DNA from: Streptomyces sp. AC555_RSS877
GTDB lineage: Bacteria; Actinomycetota; Actinomycetes; Streptomycetales; Streptomycetaceae
Assembly (NCBI RefSeq): GCF_019049245.1
Contig: NZ_JAGMUK010000079.1
Span: 1-64,000 of the forward strand
DNA: 64,000 nt
Reading direction: 5' to 3'
Below, one piece after another: positions 8,193 through 16,696 of this stretch. Below the pieces are notes generated by a model, which was not told the origin of the DNA, made no database searches, and saw only the letters and a program-made list of their open reading frames with translations. A program made the translations under genes and the position numbers. The stretch's first letter is position 1, and every line of letters begins with the position of its first letter.

Positions 8193-10364
8193 TCAGCCTT
8201 CCACGGCCTCCAGCCGTACCGCGCACGCCTTGAACTCCGGCATCCGCGAGGTCGGGTCGAGGGCAGGGTTGGTGAGGGTGTTGGCTCGGCCCTCGCCGGC
8301 CCAGTGGAAGGGCATGAAGACGGTGTCGGGGCGGATCGTGGTCGTGATCCGCGCCGGCGCCACCGCCCGGCCACGCCGGGAGACCACGGCCACCGGGTCG
8401 CCCTCGGCCGCGCCGAGCCGCTCCGCCAGCCGCGGGTGCAGCTCCACGAACGGGCCGGGTGCGGCGGCGTTCAGCTCGTCGACGCGGCGGGTCTGGGCAC
8501 CGGACTGGTACTGGGCCACGACCCTGCCGGTCGTCAGCAGCACCGGGTACTCGGCGTCGGGCTCCTCGGCGATGGCCCGGTGCGAGACGGGCACGAACCG
8601 CGCCCGGCCGTCCGGGGTGGCGAACCGGTCGAGGAAGAGGCGCGGGGTGCCGGGGTGCACGGCGGCGGCGAGGTCGTCGTCCTGCTCCTGCGCCGGGTCG
8701 TCGCCCGCCCGGGCATCCAGGGAGGCATCCGCGGAGTCGGCCGCGTCGTCCTGGCCGTCCGCCGCCGGGCACGGCCAGAACACCCCGTTCTCCTCCGCCA
8801 GCCTGCGGTAGGTGATCCCGGAGTAGTCCGCCGGCCCGCCCGCGCTGGCCCGGCGCAGCTCTTCGAAGACCTCCTCGGGGTCGGTCGGGAAGCCCTTCTC
8901 CACGCCGAGCCGGGCGGCCAGCTCGTGCATGACCTCCAGGTCGCTGCGGATGCCCTCGGGCGGGGTGATCGCCTGCTTGCGCAGCAGCACCCGGCCCTCC
9001 AGGTTGGTCATGGTGCCCGTTTCCTCGGCCCACTGCGTGACCGGCAGGACGACGTCCGCGAGGGCCGCCGTCTCCGAGAGCACGACGTCACACACCGCGA
9101 GGAAGTCCAGCGACCTGATGCGCTCCTCGATGTGGGCGGCGCGCGGCGCGGACACCACCGGGTTCGACGCCATCAGCAGCAGCGACTTGATGTCCGAACC
9201 CAGCGCGTCCAGCAGTTCGTACGCACTGCGCCCCGGGCCGGGAAGGCTGTCCGGGTCCACGCCCCACACCTCGGCGACATGCCGGCGCGCGGCGGGGTCG
9301 TCCAGCTTGCGGTAGCCGGGCAGCTGGTCGGCCTTCTGGCCGTGCTCGCGCCCGCCCTGCCCGTTGCCCTGACCGGTCAGGCAGCCGTACCCGGACAGCG
9401 GGCGCCCCGCGCGGCCGGTCGCCAGGCACAGGTTGATCCAGGCGCCCACGGTGTCGGTGCCCTTGGACTGCTGCTCCGGCCCGCGGGCGGTGAGCACCAT
9501 CGCGGACTCCGGCTCGCAGAACATGCGCACTGTCTCGCGGAGCTGGGGAACGGACACCCCCGTGATCCGTTCCACGTACTCCGGCCAGTGCGCCATCGCC
9601 GCCGCCCGCGTCTCCTCCCAGCCGGAGGTCCGCTCGGCGATGTACTCCTCGTCGACCCGCCCCTCGGCGACGACCAGGTGCAGCAGCCCGAGGGCCAGCG
9701 CCAGGTCGGTCCCCGGCCGGGGCGCCAGGTGCAGGTCGGCCTGCTCGGCGGTCTTCGTGCGGCGCGGGTCGATGACGATCAGCGTGCCGCCGTTCTCCCG
9801 CAGCTCGTTGAAGAACCGCAAGGACGGCGGCATGGTCTCCGCGAGGTTGGACCCCACGAGGATCACGCAGCCCGTCTTCGGGATGTCCTCCAGCGGGAAG
9901 GGCAGGCCGCGGTCCAGGCCGAACGCCTTGATCCCGGCCGCCGCGGCGGACGACATGCAGAAACGCCCGTTGTAGTCGATCTGCGAGGTGCCGAGCACCA
10001 CGCGCGCGAACTTGCCGAGCGTGTACGCCTTCTCGTTGGTCAGACCGCCCCCGCCGAAGACCCCGCACGCGTCCGGACCATGCTCCGTGCGCGTGCGGGA
10101 CAGCCCCTCGGCGATCCGGTCCAGCGCCTCGTCCCAGGATGCGGGCACGAGCGTGCCCTCGGAGCGCACCAACGGGGAGGTCAGCCGCACCCGGGACGAG
10201 AGCACCGCCGGCGCGGTACGGCCCTTGCCGCACAGCGCGCCCCGGTTCACCGGGAAATCCGCGCGCTCGCTCACCTCGACGGTCCCGTCCGGGGTTGCCG
10301 TCAGATTCATCCCGCACTGCAGGGCGCAGTACGGGCAGTGCGTGGGCGTCGCGGTGTTCTGCAT
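8193..10364 (-). CDS. nasA: Assimilatory nitrate reductase catalytic subunit (molybdopterin oxidoreductase)
   Basis: A 723-residue molybdenum bis-MGD enzyme that reduces nitrate to nitrite in the cytoplasm. The N-terminal [4Fe-4S] motif is CPYCALQC (residues 11-18) with the fourth Cys in GALCGKG (about residue 46). Molybdopterin-binding stretches follow (YNGRFCMSS, GSNLAETMPP, TGRAGRPLSGYGCLTGQGNGQ). The C-terminal dinucleotide-binding domain contains LLTTGRVVAQYQSG and MPFHWAGEG. Length and motifs fit the NarB/NasA assimilatory class rather than membrane respiratory NarG. An Asp/Ala-rich linker around residues 535-560 replaces a more conserved loop. The promoter carries a GlnR-like box, consistent with nitrogen control. 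The sirohydrochlorin chelatase at 13738 would supply sirohaem for the partner nitrite reductase. Confidence 0.9.
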   Translation of the reverse strand: MQNTATPTHCPYCALQCGMNLTATPDGTVEVSERADFPVNRGALCGKGRTAPAVLSSRVRLTSPLVRSEGTLVPASWDEALDRIAEGLSRTRTEHGPDACGVFGGGGLTNEKAYTLGKFARVVLGTSQIDYNGRFCMSSAAAAGIKAFGLDRGLPFPLEDIPKTGCVILVGSNLAETMPPSLRFFNELRENGGTLIVIDPRRTKTAEQADLHLAPRPGTDLALALGLLHLVVAEGRVDEEYIAERTSGWEETRAAAMAHWPEYVERITGVSVPQLRETVRMFCEPESAMVLTARGPEQQSKGTDTVGAWINLCLATGRAGRPLSGYGCLTGQGNGQGGREHGQKADQLPGYRKLDDPAARRHVAEVWGVDPDSLPGPGRSAYELLDALGSDIKSLLLMASNPVVSAPRAAHIEERIRSLDFLAVCDVVLSETAALADVVLPVTQWAEETGTMTNLEGRVLLRKQAITPPEGIRSDLEVMHELAARLGVEKGFPTDPEEVFEELRRASAGGPADYSGITYRRLAEENGVFWPCPAADGQDDAADSADASLDARAGDDPAQEQDDDLAAAVHPGTPRLFLDRFATPDGRARFVPVSHRAIAEEPDAEYPVLLTTGRVVAQYQSGAQTRRVDELNAAAPGPFVELHPRLAERLGAAEGDPVAVVSRRGRAVAPARITTTIRPDTVFMPFHWAGEGRANTLTNPALDPTSRMPEFKACAVRLEAVEG

Positions 10365-10376
10365 GCCTTTCAGCGT

Positions 10377-10414
10377 GCTTCGGCCGTGTTACGCGGACGG
10401 AGGCTCCCTGTTAC
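10377..10414 (-). promoter_or_regulatory. GlnR-like box upstream of nitrate reductase
   Basis: On the minus strand the sequence reads GTAAC-n6-CCTCC-n6-GTAAC-n6-GAAGC, an 11-base periodicity. The actinobacterial GlnR box is two repeats of gTnAc-n6-GaAAc, so three of the four half-sites match and one does not. Nitrate reductase is a known GlnR target in Streptomyces. The box ends only 12 bases before the annotated ATG. Either the leader is very short or the box acts from an overlapping position. Confidence 0.6.
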
Positions 10415-10454
10415 GCGCCCGACACGGCGACCTCCCCGCCGCCGGCCCGCCGCC

Positions 10455-10580
10455 GTGAGGCGCACGCGTGCCTACGTCGTGAGGCGCACGCCTGCCACGT
10501 CGTGAGGCGCACGCAAGCCCACGTCGTGAGGCGCGCGCAAGCCCACGTCGTGAGGCGCGGTGAGGCGCACACCTGCCCAC
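10455..10580. repeat. 24-bp direct repeats in the nitrate reductase upstream region
   Basis: The core GTGAGGCGC recurs at 10455, 10479, 10502, 10526, 10550 and 10560. The first five are spaced 24, 23, 24 and 24 bases apart, with longer shared flank ACGTCGTGAGGCGCACGC; the last follows after 10 bases. It is not a CRISPR: the intervals are too short and are themselves conserved. Confidence 0.85.
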
Positions 10581-10839
10581 CGCGCAGTCGCCGCCGGCCG
10601 GCACGGAAGTTGCCGTTGTGGTGAAATAAGCCATATGTGGCGCATTCCGCTCCGTGACTGGCTGAACACGCCTCGTTGAGCGTTGAAGGACCCGAAGAGC
10701 AGACTGGCCCCCGCGCGTGACTCCGCACGGCGTTCGACACCCGGGTATGCCCGCCGTTCATTCCGGCTGCATCCACACGCGGCTTGGCCGCTTGTGGCAC
10801 ACCGTCACTCGAAACAGCCAGCCAGGAGGTCCCCCAACC

Positions 10840-11926
10840 ATGCCTCTGCGCCATTTGACCCCACGCGACCAGCACCTTTTCCGGCAGCACGGCCACGGCC
10901 CCACGGTCGCCGTCCCGGACCCCCTCGTCCACCACGCCGTGGAACGGTGGGTCGAGTCCGCCCCCCACTCCGTCGCCGCCGAGCACCTCGGAACGACGAT
11001 CACCTACGGCGAGCTCGACCGATACGCCGACGCCCTCGCCGCCCGCCTCGTCCTTGAAGGCGTACGCCCCGGCGACCACGTCGGACTCTTCGTCCGCCGT
11101 TCGATCCCGATAATCGTCGGCCTGCTCGGCATCCTGAAGACCGGCGCCGCCTACGTCCCGCAGGACATCGCCCTGGCGCCCCCGGCCCAGCTCGCCCACG
11201 TCGTCCGCACGGCCCGCACCCGCGTGGTCCTCACCCTCGCGGGACACGCCCACCGCGTTCCGCTGCCGGACGGCCACCGCGCGATCGCGCTCGACGAACC
11301 GCTGCCGTACGTTCCCGGCCCCCGCCGCGCCACCGACAAGGAGCCCGGGGCCCCGCGCCCGCACGTCCGCCCCGACGACGGCTGCTACGTCCTGTTCACC
11401 TCCGGCACCACCGGCCGCCCCAACGGCGTGAAGGTCACCCACCGCAACGTCGGCAACCTCCTGCTCACCCAGCCGGGCGGCCTCGGCATCCGCCCCGGTG
11501 ACCGCGTGGCCCAGCTCCTCAACATCGCCTTCGACATGGCCGCCTGGAGATCCTCGGCTGCCTCGCGCACGGCGCCACCCTCGTCGTCCGCGGCAAGGAC
11601 ATCGCGGCGACGGCCCGTACGGCCCCTGCCTGCCCCACCTCCTCGCCGCCGGAGTCCCTCCCGCCTGGTCTGGGCGACCCGCGACCCCCGCACCACCTAC
11701 GGCGACGCCCTCGTCGACGAGATCCTCGGCGTCCAGCCGCACGCCCTGGTCTGGGACACCTCCCGCGACGGCAAACCCGACATGGTGCGCCTCGCCTACG
11801 AGGCCTACCGCGACTTCGGGGGCCGAAGCGGTGATCTGCATCTCCAACAAGAAACTCACCTGGCAGGTGGTGCACGGACTGGAACGACGCGGAATTCCCG
11901 CGTACGGCGCGATCTGGGACTCGTAG
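10840..11926 (+). pseudogene. Decayed AMP-binding (adenylation) protein
   Basis: The first 230 codons encode a normal adenylation N-domain from an ATG at 10840 behind AGGAGG: ITYGELDRYADALA, the phosphate-binding loop FTSGTTGRPNGVKVTH, and LLNIAFDMAAW. At about 11545 a base is missing after the Trp codon. The expected EILGCLAHGATLVVRGKDI continues in another frame. About 30 codons later the homology jumps to an unrelated C-terminal module (TTYGDALVDEILGVQPHALVW, frame change near 11820, then AVICISNKKLTWQVVHGL and IPAYGAIWDS) ending at 11926. From memory this tail resembles the NAD-binding end of reductase-linked adenylation proteins. The gene has lost its middle and is frameshifted at least twice. 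The intact enoyl-CoA hydratase follows 17 bases later and may once have been its operon partner. Confidence 0.72.
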
Positions 11927-11943
11927 ACCGAGGAGGGACACCG

Positions 11944-12684
11944 ATGGACACCATCAAGATCGAACGGCACGACCGAGTGGTCACCGTACGCCTGCACCGC
12001 CCGCACGTCCGCAACGCCCTGAGCGGCGAACTCCTCGCCGAACTCCTCGACACCCTCCGCCCGTTGGACACGGACCCCGAGGTCGGCTGCTTCGTCGTCA
12101 CCGGCTCGGAGAGCATCTTCGCGGCGGGTGCCGACATCAAGGAGATGGCGACGAAGACGGCCGTGGAGATGGCGGCGGAGGACTACTTCGCCGCCTGGGA
12201 GGAGTTCGCGGACCTCCGCACTCCGAAGATCGCGGCCGTGGGCGGGCACGCCCTGGGCGGCGGATGCGAACTGGCGATGATGTGCGACCTGGTGATCGCC
12301 GGAGAATCGGCGGTCTTCGGCCAGCCGGAGATCAAGCTCGGCGTGATCCCGGGCATCGGCGGCACCCAGCGCCTGACCCGTCTGGTGGGCCGGGCCAAGG
12401 CGATGGACCTCGTCCTCACCGGCCGCACGATGGACGCCCGCGAGGCGGAGGCCGCCGGCCTGGTCTCCCGGGTCGTCCCCGACGAACGTGTCCTGCCCGA
12501 CGCCCTAGAAGCGGCGGCGACCATCGCCACGTACAGCCGTACGGCGGTCAGGGCGGCCCGCGAGTGTGTCGACCGCGCCCTGGAGACCGGCCTGCGCGAC
12601 GGCGTCCGCTTCGAACGCCGGGTCTTCCACGCCCTGTTCGCGACGGAGGACCAGAAGGAGGGCATGACCGCGTTCCTGGAGTAA
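11944..12684 (+). CDS. Enoyl-CoA hydratase/isomerase (crotonase) family protein
   Basis: A 246-residue crotonase-fold enzyme, probably adding water across the double bond of 2-enoyl-CoA in fatty-acid or aromatic catabolism. Oxyanion-hole strands FAAGADIKEMA (about residues 60-70) and GHALGGGCELAMMCD (about 101-115) are intact. The acid/base glutamates lie in FGQPEIKLGVIPGIGGTQRL, as in E. coli-type hydratases. The start ATG at 11944 follows GAGGAGGG. It lies directly behind the decayed adenylation gene. The C-terminus EDQKEGMTAFLE is typical. Confidence 0.92.
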   Translation: MDTIKIERHDRVVTVRLHRPHVRNALSGELLAELLDTLRPLDTDPEVGCFVVTGSESIFAAGADIKEMATKTAVEMAAEDYFAAWEEFADLRTPKIAAVGGHALGGGCELAMMCDLVIAGESAVFGQPEIKLGVIPGIGGTQRLTRLVGRAKAMDLVLTGRTMDAREAEAAGLVSRVVPDERVLPDALEAAATIATYSRTAVRAARECVDRALETGLRDGVRFERRVFHALFATEDQKEGMTAFLE

Positions 12685-12713
12685 CGCGCCCCGCGCTTCA
12701 CCGGCCGCTAGGA

Positions 12714-12834
12714 CCTGTCCGGCGGCCGGGGCGCAGGAAATCGGCGGCGCCTCATCGACGCAGGTGAGCGGGGCCCGGCACGCCGCAGATCGGCGTGCCG
12801 GGCCCCGCGTCTGCGGCGTGATCCGCCGGACAGG
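12714..12834. repeat. Nested inverted repeats between convergent genes
   Basis: Outer arms CCTGTCCGGCGG (12714-12725) and CCGCCGGACAGG (12823-12834) are perfect complements. Inside is a perfect 18-bp stem from GCGGGGCCCGGCACGCCG (12768-12785), a 5-base loop CAGAT and its complement at 12791-12808. The structure lies between convergent genes and probably ends transcription from both. The outer arm belongs to a short repeat common in Streptomyces intergenic DNA (recalled, not searched). The inner stem is read through as the last codons of the minus-strand SanA-like gene. Confidence 0.8.
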
Positions 12835-13525
12835 CCCTGGCGAGCGCCTCGGTGACCCCCGGCTCCCGCGGCCCGAGGAACCGCGGATCGGGCCGGAACG
12901 CGGCGTCCAGGGCCGCCTTCCCCGCCGCGAAGATCTCCCGGGCGCCTCCGTAGTACCAGGTCACGTCGTGGACCGCGTCGACCCCGACACCGTACGAGGT
13001 GACCCCCGCGGCCTGGCACAGTGCGACCGCCCGCCGGATGTGGAAGCCCTGGCTGATCAGCACGGCCCGGTCGACACCGAAGATCTTCTTCGCGCGGACG
13101 CAGGAGTCCCAGGTGTCGAAGCCGGCGTAGTCACTGACGATCCGCCCGTCGGGCACCCCGTGCTCCGTCAGATACGTGCGCATCGCGTCCGGCTCGTCGT
13201 AGTCCACACGACTGTTGTCACCGGTGACCAGGACGACCTCGATCCGGTTCTCGCGGTACAGCTTCGCCGCCGCGTCCAGCCGGTGGGCCAGATACGGCGA
13301 CGGCTCCCCGGCCCACAGGCCGGCGCCGAAGACGACGGCGACCTCGGTGCGCGGCACGTCCGCCGCCGTCCGCAGCCGGTCGCCCGTCACGGCGTACATC
13401 CAGGTCGCCGGAAGCAGCGCCAGCACACACCCGGCCATCACGGCCTGCACCAGCCGCCGCTGCCCGGCACGGGTGCGCGGCAGGCGGGGTCTGCGCAGCT
13501 GTCTGAGCGGCTTCGCCAGTCGCAT
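12752..13525 (-). CDS. SanA/YdcF-family (DUF218) membrane-anchored protein
   Basis: A 257-residue protein with a basic N-terminus, one membrane segment (about residues 29-48) and an extracytoplasmic DUF218 domain. Family motifs are visible: VVFGAGLWAGEPSPYLAHRLDAA, VLVTGDNSRVDYDEPDAM, and LISQGFHIRRAVALCQAAG with the ligand His. E. coli SanA affects envelope permeability to vancomycin; the biochemical role is unsettled. The last ~20 residues are encoded by a long hairpin, so they are probably a read-through tail rather than a conserved end. Convergent with the enoyl-CoA hydratase. Confidence 0.87.
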   Translation of the reverse strand: MRLAKPLRQLRRPRLPRTRAGQRRLVQAVMAGCVLALLPATWMYAVTGDRLRTAADVPRTEVAVVFGAGLWAGEPSPYLAHRLDAAAKLYRENRIEVVLVTGDNSRVDYDEPDAMRTYLTEHGVPDGRIVSDYAGFDTWDSCVRAKKIFGVDRAVLISQGFHIRRAVALCQAAGVTSYGVGVDAVHDVTWYYGGAREIFAAGKAALDAAFRPDPRFLGPREPGVTEALARACPADHAADAGPGTPICGVPGPAHLRR

Positions 13526-13737
13526 CGGACGGGTCCCTCCCGGTCGGCCTTCGACAGTCTCAGACGTCCTGTAAGGCCCCCCGGTTCGCCGCGGCCCACG
13601 TGACCAGCTTCACTTCGTCCCGCGAACCCGCAGGTCACCACACCTCACAGACCCCCTGCACCCCACCGTGAACCCCCCGAAAACACCCGTCATTCCCGCG
13701 CAACGGGGCGGCAACCTCCTGCGGCCACCATCGGTTC

Positions 13738-14658
13738 ATGACGGCGACGAGCAAGACGAGCAAGTCGAACGTTCCTGGTGAGAAGACCACGACCCGCCCC
13801 GTCGGAGCCCAGCCGCTCCCGGGGGCCGACCTCGACAGTACGGCGCACATCATGAACCGGATCAGCAGCCAGCTCGCCACCCAGCTCAGCCTCGTCTCGC
13901 TCGACGGCCGCCGGCGCCCCGAGCCGCCGGCGCTCGTCCTGGTCGCCCACGGCAGCCGCGATCCGCGCACGCTGAGGACGGTCCACACGCTCGTCGAGCA
14001 GGTCCGCGAGCTGCGCCCCGGTCTGCCCGTGCACCTCGGTCACATCGAGCTGAACGAGCCCCTGCTCCCCGACACCCTCGCCTCCCTCGGCACGGGCGAC
14101 GCCGTCCTCGTACCGCTGCTCCTCAGCCGCGGCTACCACGTCAAGCGCGACATCCCCGAGATGGCGGCCGCCGCCCGGGCACGCACCCTCGTGGCCGGCC
14201 CGCTCGGCCCCCACCCCCTCCTCGTGGAGACCCTGCACGCCCGCCTGGTCGAGGCCGGCTGGCCCACCGGCATGGACGAGACCACCCGCCGCACCAGCGC
14301 GGTCGTCCTCGCCGCGGCCGGCTCCCGCGACCCGGAGGCGGCCGTCGACACGGGCCGCACGGCCCACCTCCTGTCGCAGCGCCTGGGCGTACCGGTGGTC
14401 CCCGCCTACGCCTCCGCCGCCACCCCGACGGTCGACACGGCGATCCGCGCCCTCACGGCCCGAGGCCGCGACCGAGTGGCGGTGGCCTCCTACTTCACGG
14501 CCCCGGGCCTCTTCGCCACCCAGTGCGCGGAAGCCGCCCCCTGGATAGCCGCGGCCCCCCTCGGCACCCACCCGGCCATGGCCCGCCTGGTCCTGCACCG
14601 CTACGACCAGTCCCTGGCAACGGCAACGACGCCGGCACCGCAACTGGCCTCCGCCTGA
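13738..14658 (+). CDS. Sirohydrochlorin chelatase (CbiX/SirB-like)
   Basis: A 306-residue protein with two CbiX-type half-domains. It inserts a divalent metal into sirohydrochlorin, iron for sirohaem or cobalt for cobalamin. After a 60-residue low-complexity N-terminus, domain 1 begins LVLVAHGSRDPRTLRTV, with the metal-site His and the later strand VPLLLSRGYHVKRDIPEM. Domain 2 begins VVLAAAGSRDPEA and ends VASYFTAPGLFATQCAEAAP. Its nearness to the nitrate reductase suggests sirohaem supply for nitrite reduction. Its stop codon lies inside the first unit of the downstream repeat array. Confidence 0.88.
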   Translation: MTATSKTSKSNVPGEKTTTRPVGAQPLPGADLDSTAHIMNRISSQLATQLSLVSLDGRRRPEPPALVLVAHGSRDPRTLRTVHTLVEQVRELRPGLPVHLGHIELNEPLLPDTLASLGTGDAVLVPLLLSRGYHVKRDIPEMAAAARARTLVAGPLGPHPLLVETLHARLVEAGWPTGMDETTRRTSAVVLAAAGSRDPEAAVDTGRTAHLLSQRLGVPVVPAYASAATPTVDTAIRALTARGRDRVAVASYFTAPGLFATQCAEAAPWIAAAPLGTHPAMARLVLHRYDQSLATATTPAPQLASA

Positions 14659-15189
14659 AAACACCGGACGGGCATGCCCACCAAGGGGCACCGGAATTTG
14701 GGCCTCCGCCTGAATACGCTGGACGGGATCACCCACCCGGGGGCGCGGGGAACTGTGCGACCAGCCACCCCGCACCCGCGCCCGCTGGGCGCCGGAATTT
14801 GGGCCTCCGCCTGAAAACGCTGGACGGGCATGCCCACCCGGGGGCGCGGGGAACTGCGCGACCAGCCACCCCGCACCCGCGCCCGCTGGGCACCGGAATT
14901 GGGCCTCCGCCTGAATACGCCGGACGGGATCACCCACCCGGGGGCGCGGGGAACTGCGCGACCAGCCACCCCGCACCCGCGCCCGCTGGGCACCGGAACT
15001 GGGCCTCCGCCTGAATACACCGGACGGGCATGCCCACCCGGGGGCGCGGGGAACTGCGCGACCAGCCACCCCGCACCCGCACCCGCTGGGCACCGGAATT
15101 TGGGCCTCCGCCTGAATACGCCGGACGGGATCACCCACCCGGGGGCGCGGGGAACTGCGCGACCAGCCACCCCGCACCCGCACCCGCCA
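14646..15189. repeat. Tandem array of ~100-bp units
   Basis: Units beginning GGCCTCCGCCTGAA occur at 14646 (short), 14701, 14802, 14902, 15002 and 15103, i.e. periods of 101, 100, 100 and 101 bases, the last unit being partial. Each full unit carries CGGGGGCGCGGGGAACTGCG (the second has a T variant), a common Streptomyces intergenic word. Units alternate between GGGATCACCC and GGGCATGCCC near position 25, so the real repeat is a two-unit dimer. The first 13 bases of each unit copy the last codons and stop of the chelatase gene. Confidence 0.93.
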
Positions 15190-15255
15190 CACAACAGGTC
15201 CCGGCAGACGCGTAGGCACACCCCGATTGTCACTACCTGCGCTTACTGTCGAGAC

Positions 15256-16551
15256 ATGGAAGGCACCGACCCCGCACACAAGAACCACATCCTGCCCCCC
15301 GGCTACGACCCGACGTCAGTCGACCGCTGGGCCACCGAACCGGACAAACGCCCAGGCCGCACCGCCTTCCAACGCGACCGCGCCCGCGTCCTGCATTCCT
15401 CCGCCCTGAGAAGACTCGCCGGCAAAACCCAGGTGGTGACGCCCGGCACCCGGAACCAGGCATGGGACGCCAGCCCCCGCACCCGCCTCACCCACTCCCT
15501 GGAGTGCGCCCAGGTGGGCCGAGAGCTCGGCGCGGCCCTCGGGTGCGACCCCGACCTGGTGGAGGCGGCCTGCCTCTCCCACGACCTCGGCCACCCCCCG
15601 TTCGGCCACAACGGCGAAGTGGCCCTCAACGAATTCGCCGACGACTGCGGCGGTTTCGAGGGCAACGCCCAGTCGCTGAGGCTCCTGACCCGCATCGAGC
15701 CCAAGCGCTTCACCGCCGAAGGCTCCGTCGGCCTGAACCTCACCCGTGCCGCCCTCGACGCCGCCACCAAGTACCCGTGGCCCCGAGGCGCCCACCCCAC
15801 CGACCCGAAGTCCCCGAAGTTCGGCGTCTACGACGACGACCGCCCCGTCTTCGACTGGGTCCGCAAGGACGCCCCCGGCACCCGCACCACCTTCGAGGCC
15901 CAGGTCATGGACTGGTCCGACGACGTGGCGTACTCGGTCCACGACGTCGAGGACGGCCTGCACGCCGGTCACATCGATCCCAACTGCCTGCACGCCGAGC
16001 CGGAACGCGAGGCGGTCTTCGCGGTCGCCATCGGCCGGTACGTCCCCGAGGACACCGACCCCGCCGAGCTCGCCGAGGCCCTCGACCGCCTTCAGGACCA
16101 GGAGTGGTGGCCGCACGGCTACGACGGCTCGGCCGTCTCCCAGGCCCGCCTGAAGGACGCCACCAGCCAGCTCATCGGCCGCTTCTGTCTCGCCGCCGAG
16201 GCCGCCACACGCGCGGCGTACGGCACCGGGCGGCTCACCCGCTACACCGCCGAACTGGTCGTACCCCACGAGACGCGCCTGGAGTGCGCGGTCCTCAAGG
16301 CGGTCGCCGACCGGTACGTCATGCAGCGCGCCGAACAGGAGCGGCTGCGGGCCGACCAGCGGATCGTGGTCGCGGAGCTGGCCGAGGCGCTCACCGTGCG
16401 CGCGCCGGACGGCCTGGACCCCCAGTTCCGCGCGCTGTTCGACCGCGCGTCCGACGACCGCGCCCGCAAACGGGTGATCGTCGACCAGATCGCGGCCCTC
16501 ACCGACGTCGCGGCCCGGTCACTGCACGAACGACTGACAGGACACCTGTGA
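15256..16551 (+). CDS. dgt: Deoxyguanosinetriphosphate triphosphohydrolase (dGTPase, HD domain)
   Basis: A 431-residue HD-superfamily dNTP triphosphohydrolase that cleaves dGTP to deoxyguanosine and tripolyphosphate, tuning dNTP pools. Near the N-terminus is FQRDRARVLHSSALRRLAGKTQV. The H...HD...D metal site shows as RLTHSLECAQ (His about 79), then CLSHDLGHPPFGHNGE (HD about 115-116) and the distal Asp in MDWSDDVAYSVHDVEDG. The ATG at 15256 is the first codon after the repeat array; a longer in-frame reading would translate the repeats. It precedes the FAD reductase and dnaG on the same strand. Confidence 0.93.
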   Translation: MEGTDPAHKNHILPPGYDPTSVDRWATEPDKRPGRTAFQRDRARVLHSSALRRLAGKTQVVTPGTRNQAWDASPRTRLTHSLECAQVGRELGAALGCDPDLVEAACLSHDLGHPPFGHNGEVALNEFADDCGGFEGNAQSLRLLTRIEPKRFTAEGSVGLNLTRAALDAATKYPWPRGAHPTDPKSPKFGVYDDDRPVFDWVRKDAPGTRTTFEAQVMDWSDDVAYSVHDVEDGLHAGHIDPNCLHAEPEREAVFAVAIGRYVPEDTDPAELAEALDRLQDQEWWPHGYDGSAVSQARLKDATSQLIGRFCLAAEAATRAAYGTGRLTRYTAELVVPHETRLECAVLKAVADRYVMQRAEQERLRADQRIVVAELAEALTVRAPDGLDPQFRALFDRASDDRARKRVIVDQIAALTDVAARSLHERLTGHL

Positions 16552-16696
16552 GAGGGCTGAGACGGGATGAGACACGAGTGACGTGAAACCAGCCCGAACG
16601 TGACACTCCGTGGCCTGAACGGGCCACTCCCTCTTCCCGCATCACGCTGCGTGCGGGACGCTCGCATGTGGCGACACCCTTACGAGGAGGCATCAA

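Noticed and set aside
10455..10580. A second CRISPR-like array.
   Set aside because: The 24-base period leaves no room for spacers and the intervals are conserved.
14646..15189. A CRISPR-like array.
   Set aside because: Units are ~100 bases, continuous and nearly identical throughout with no unique spacers, and no cas genes are near.
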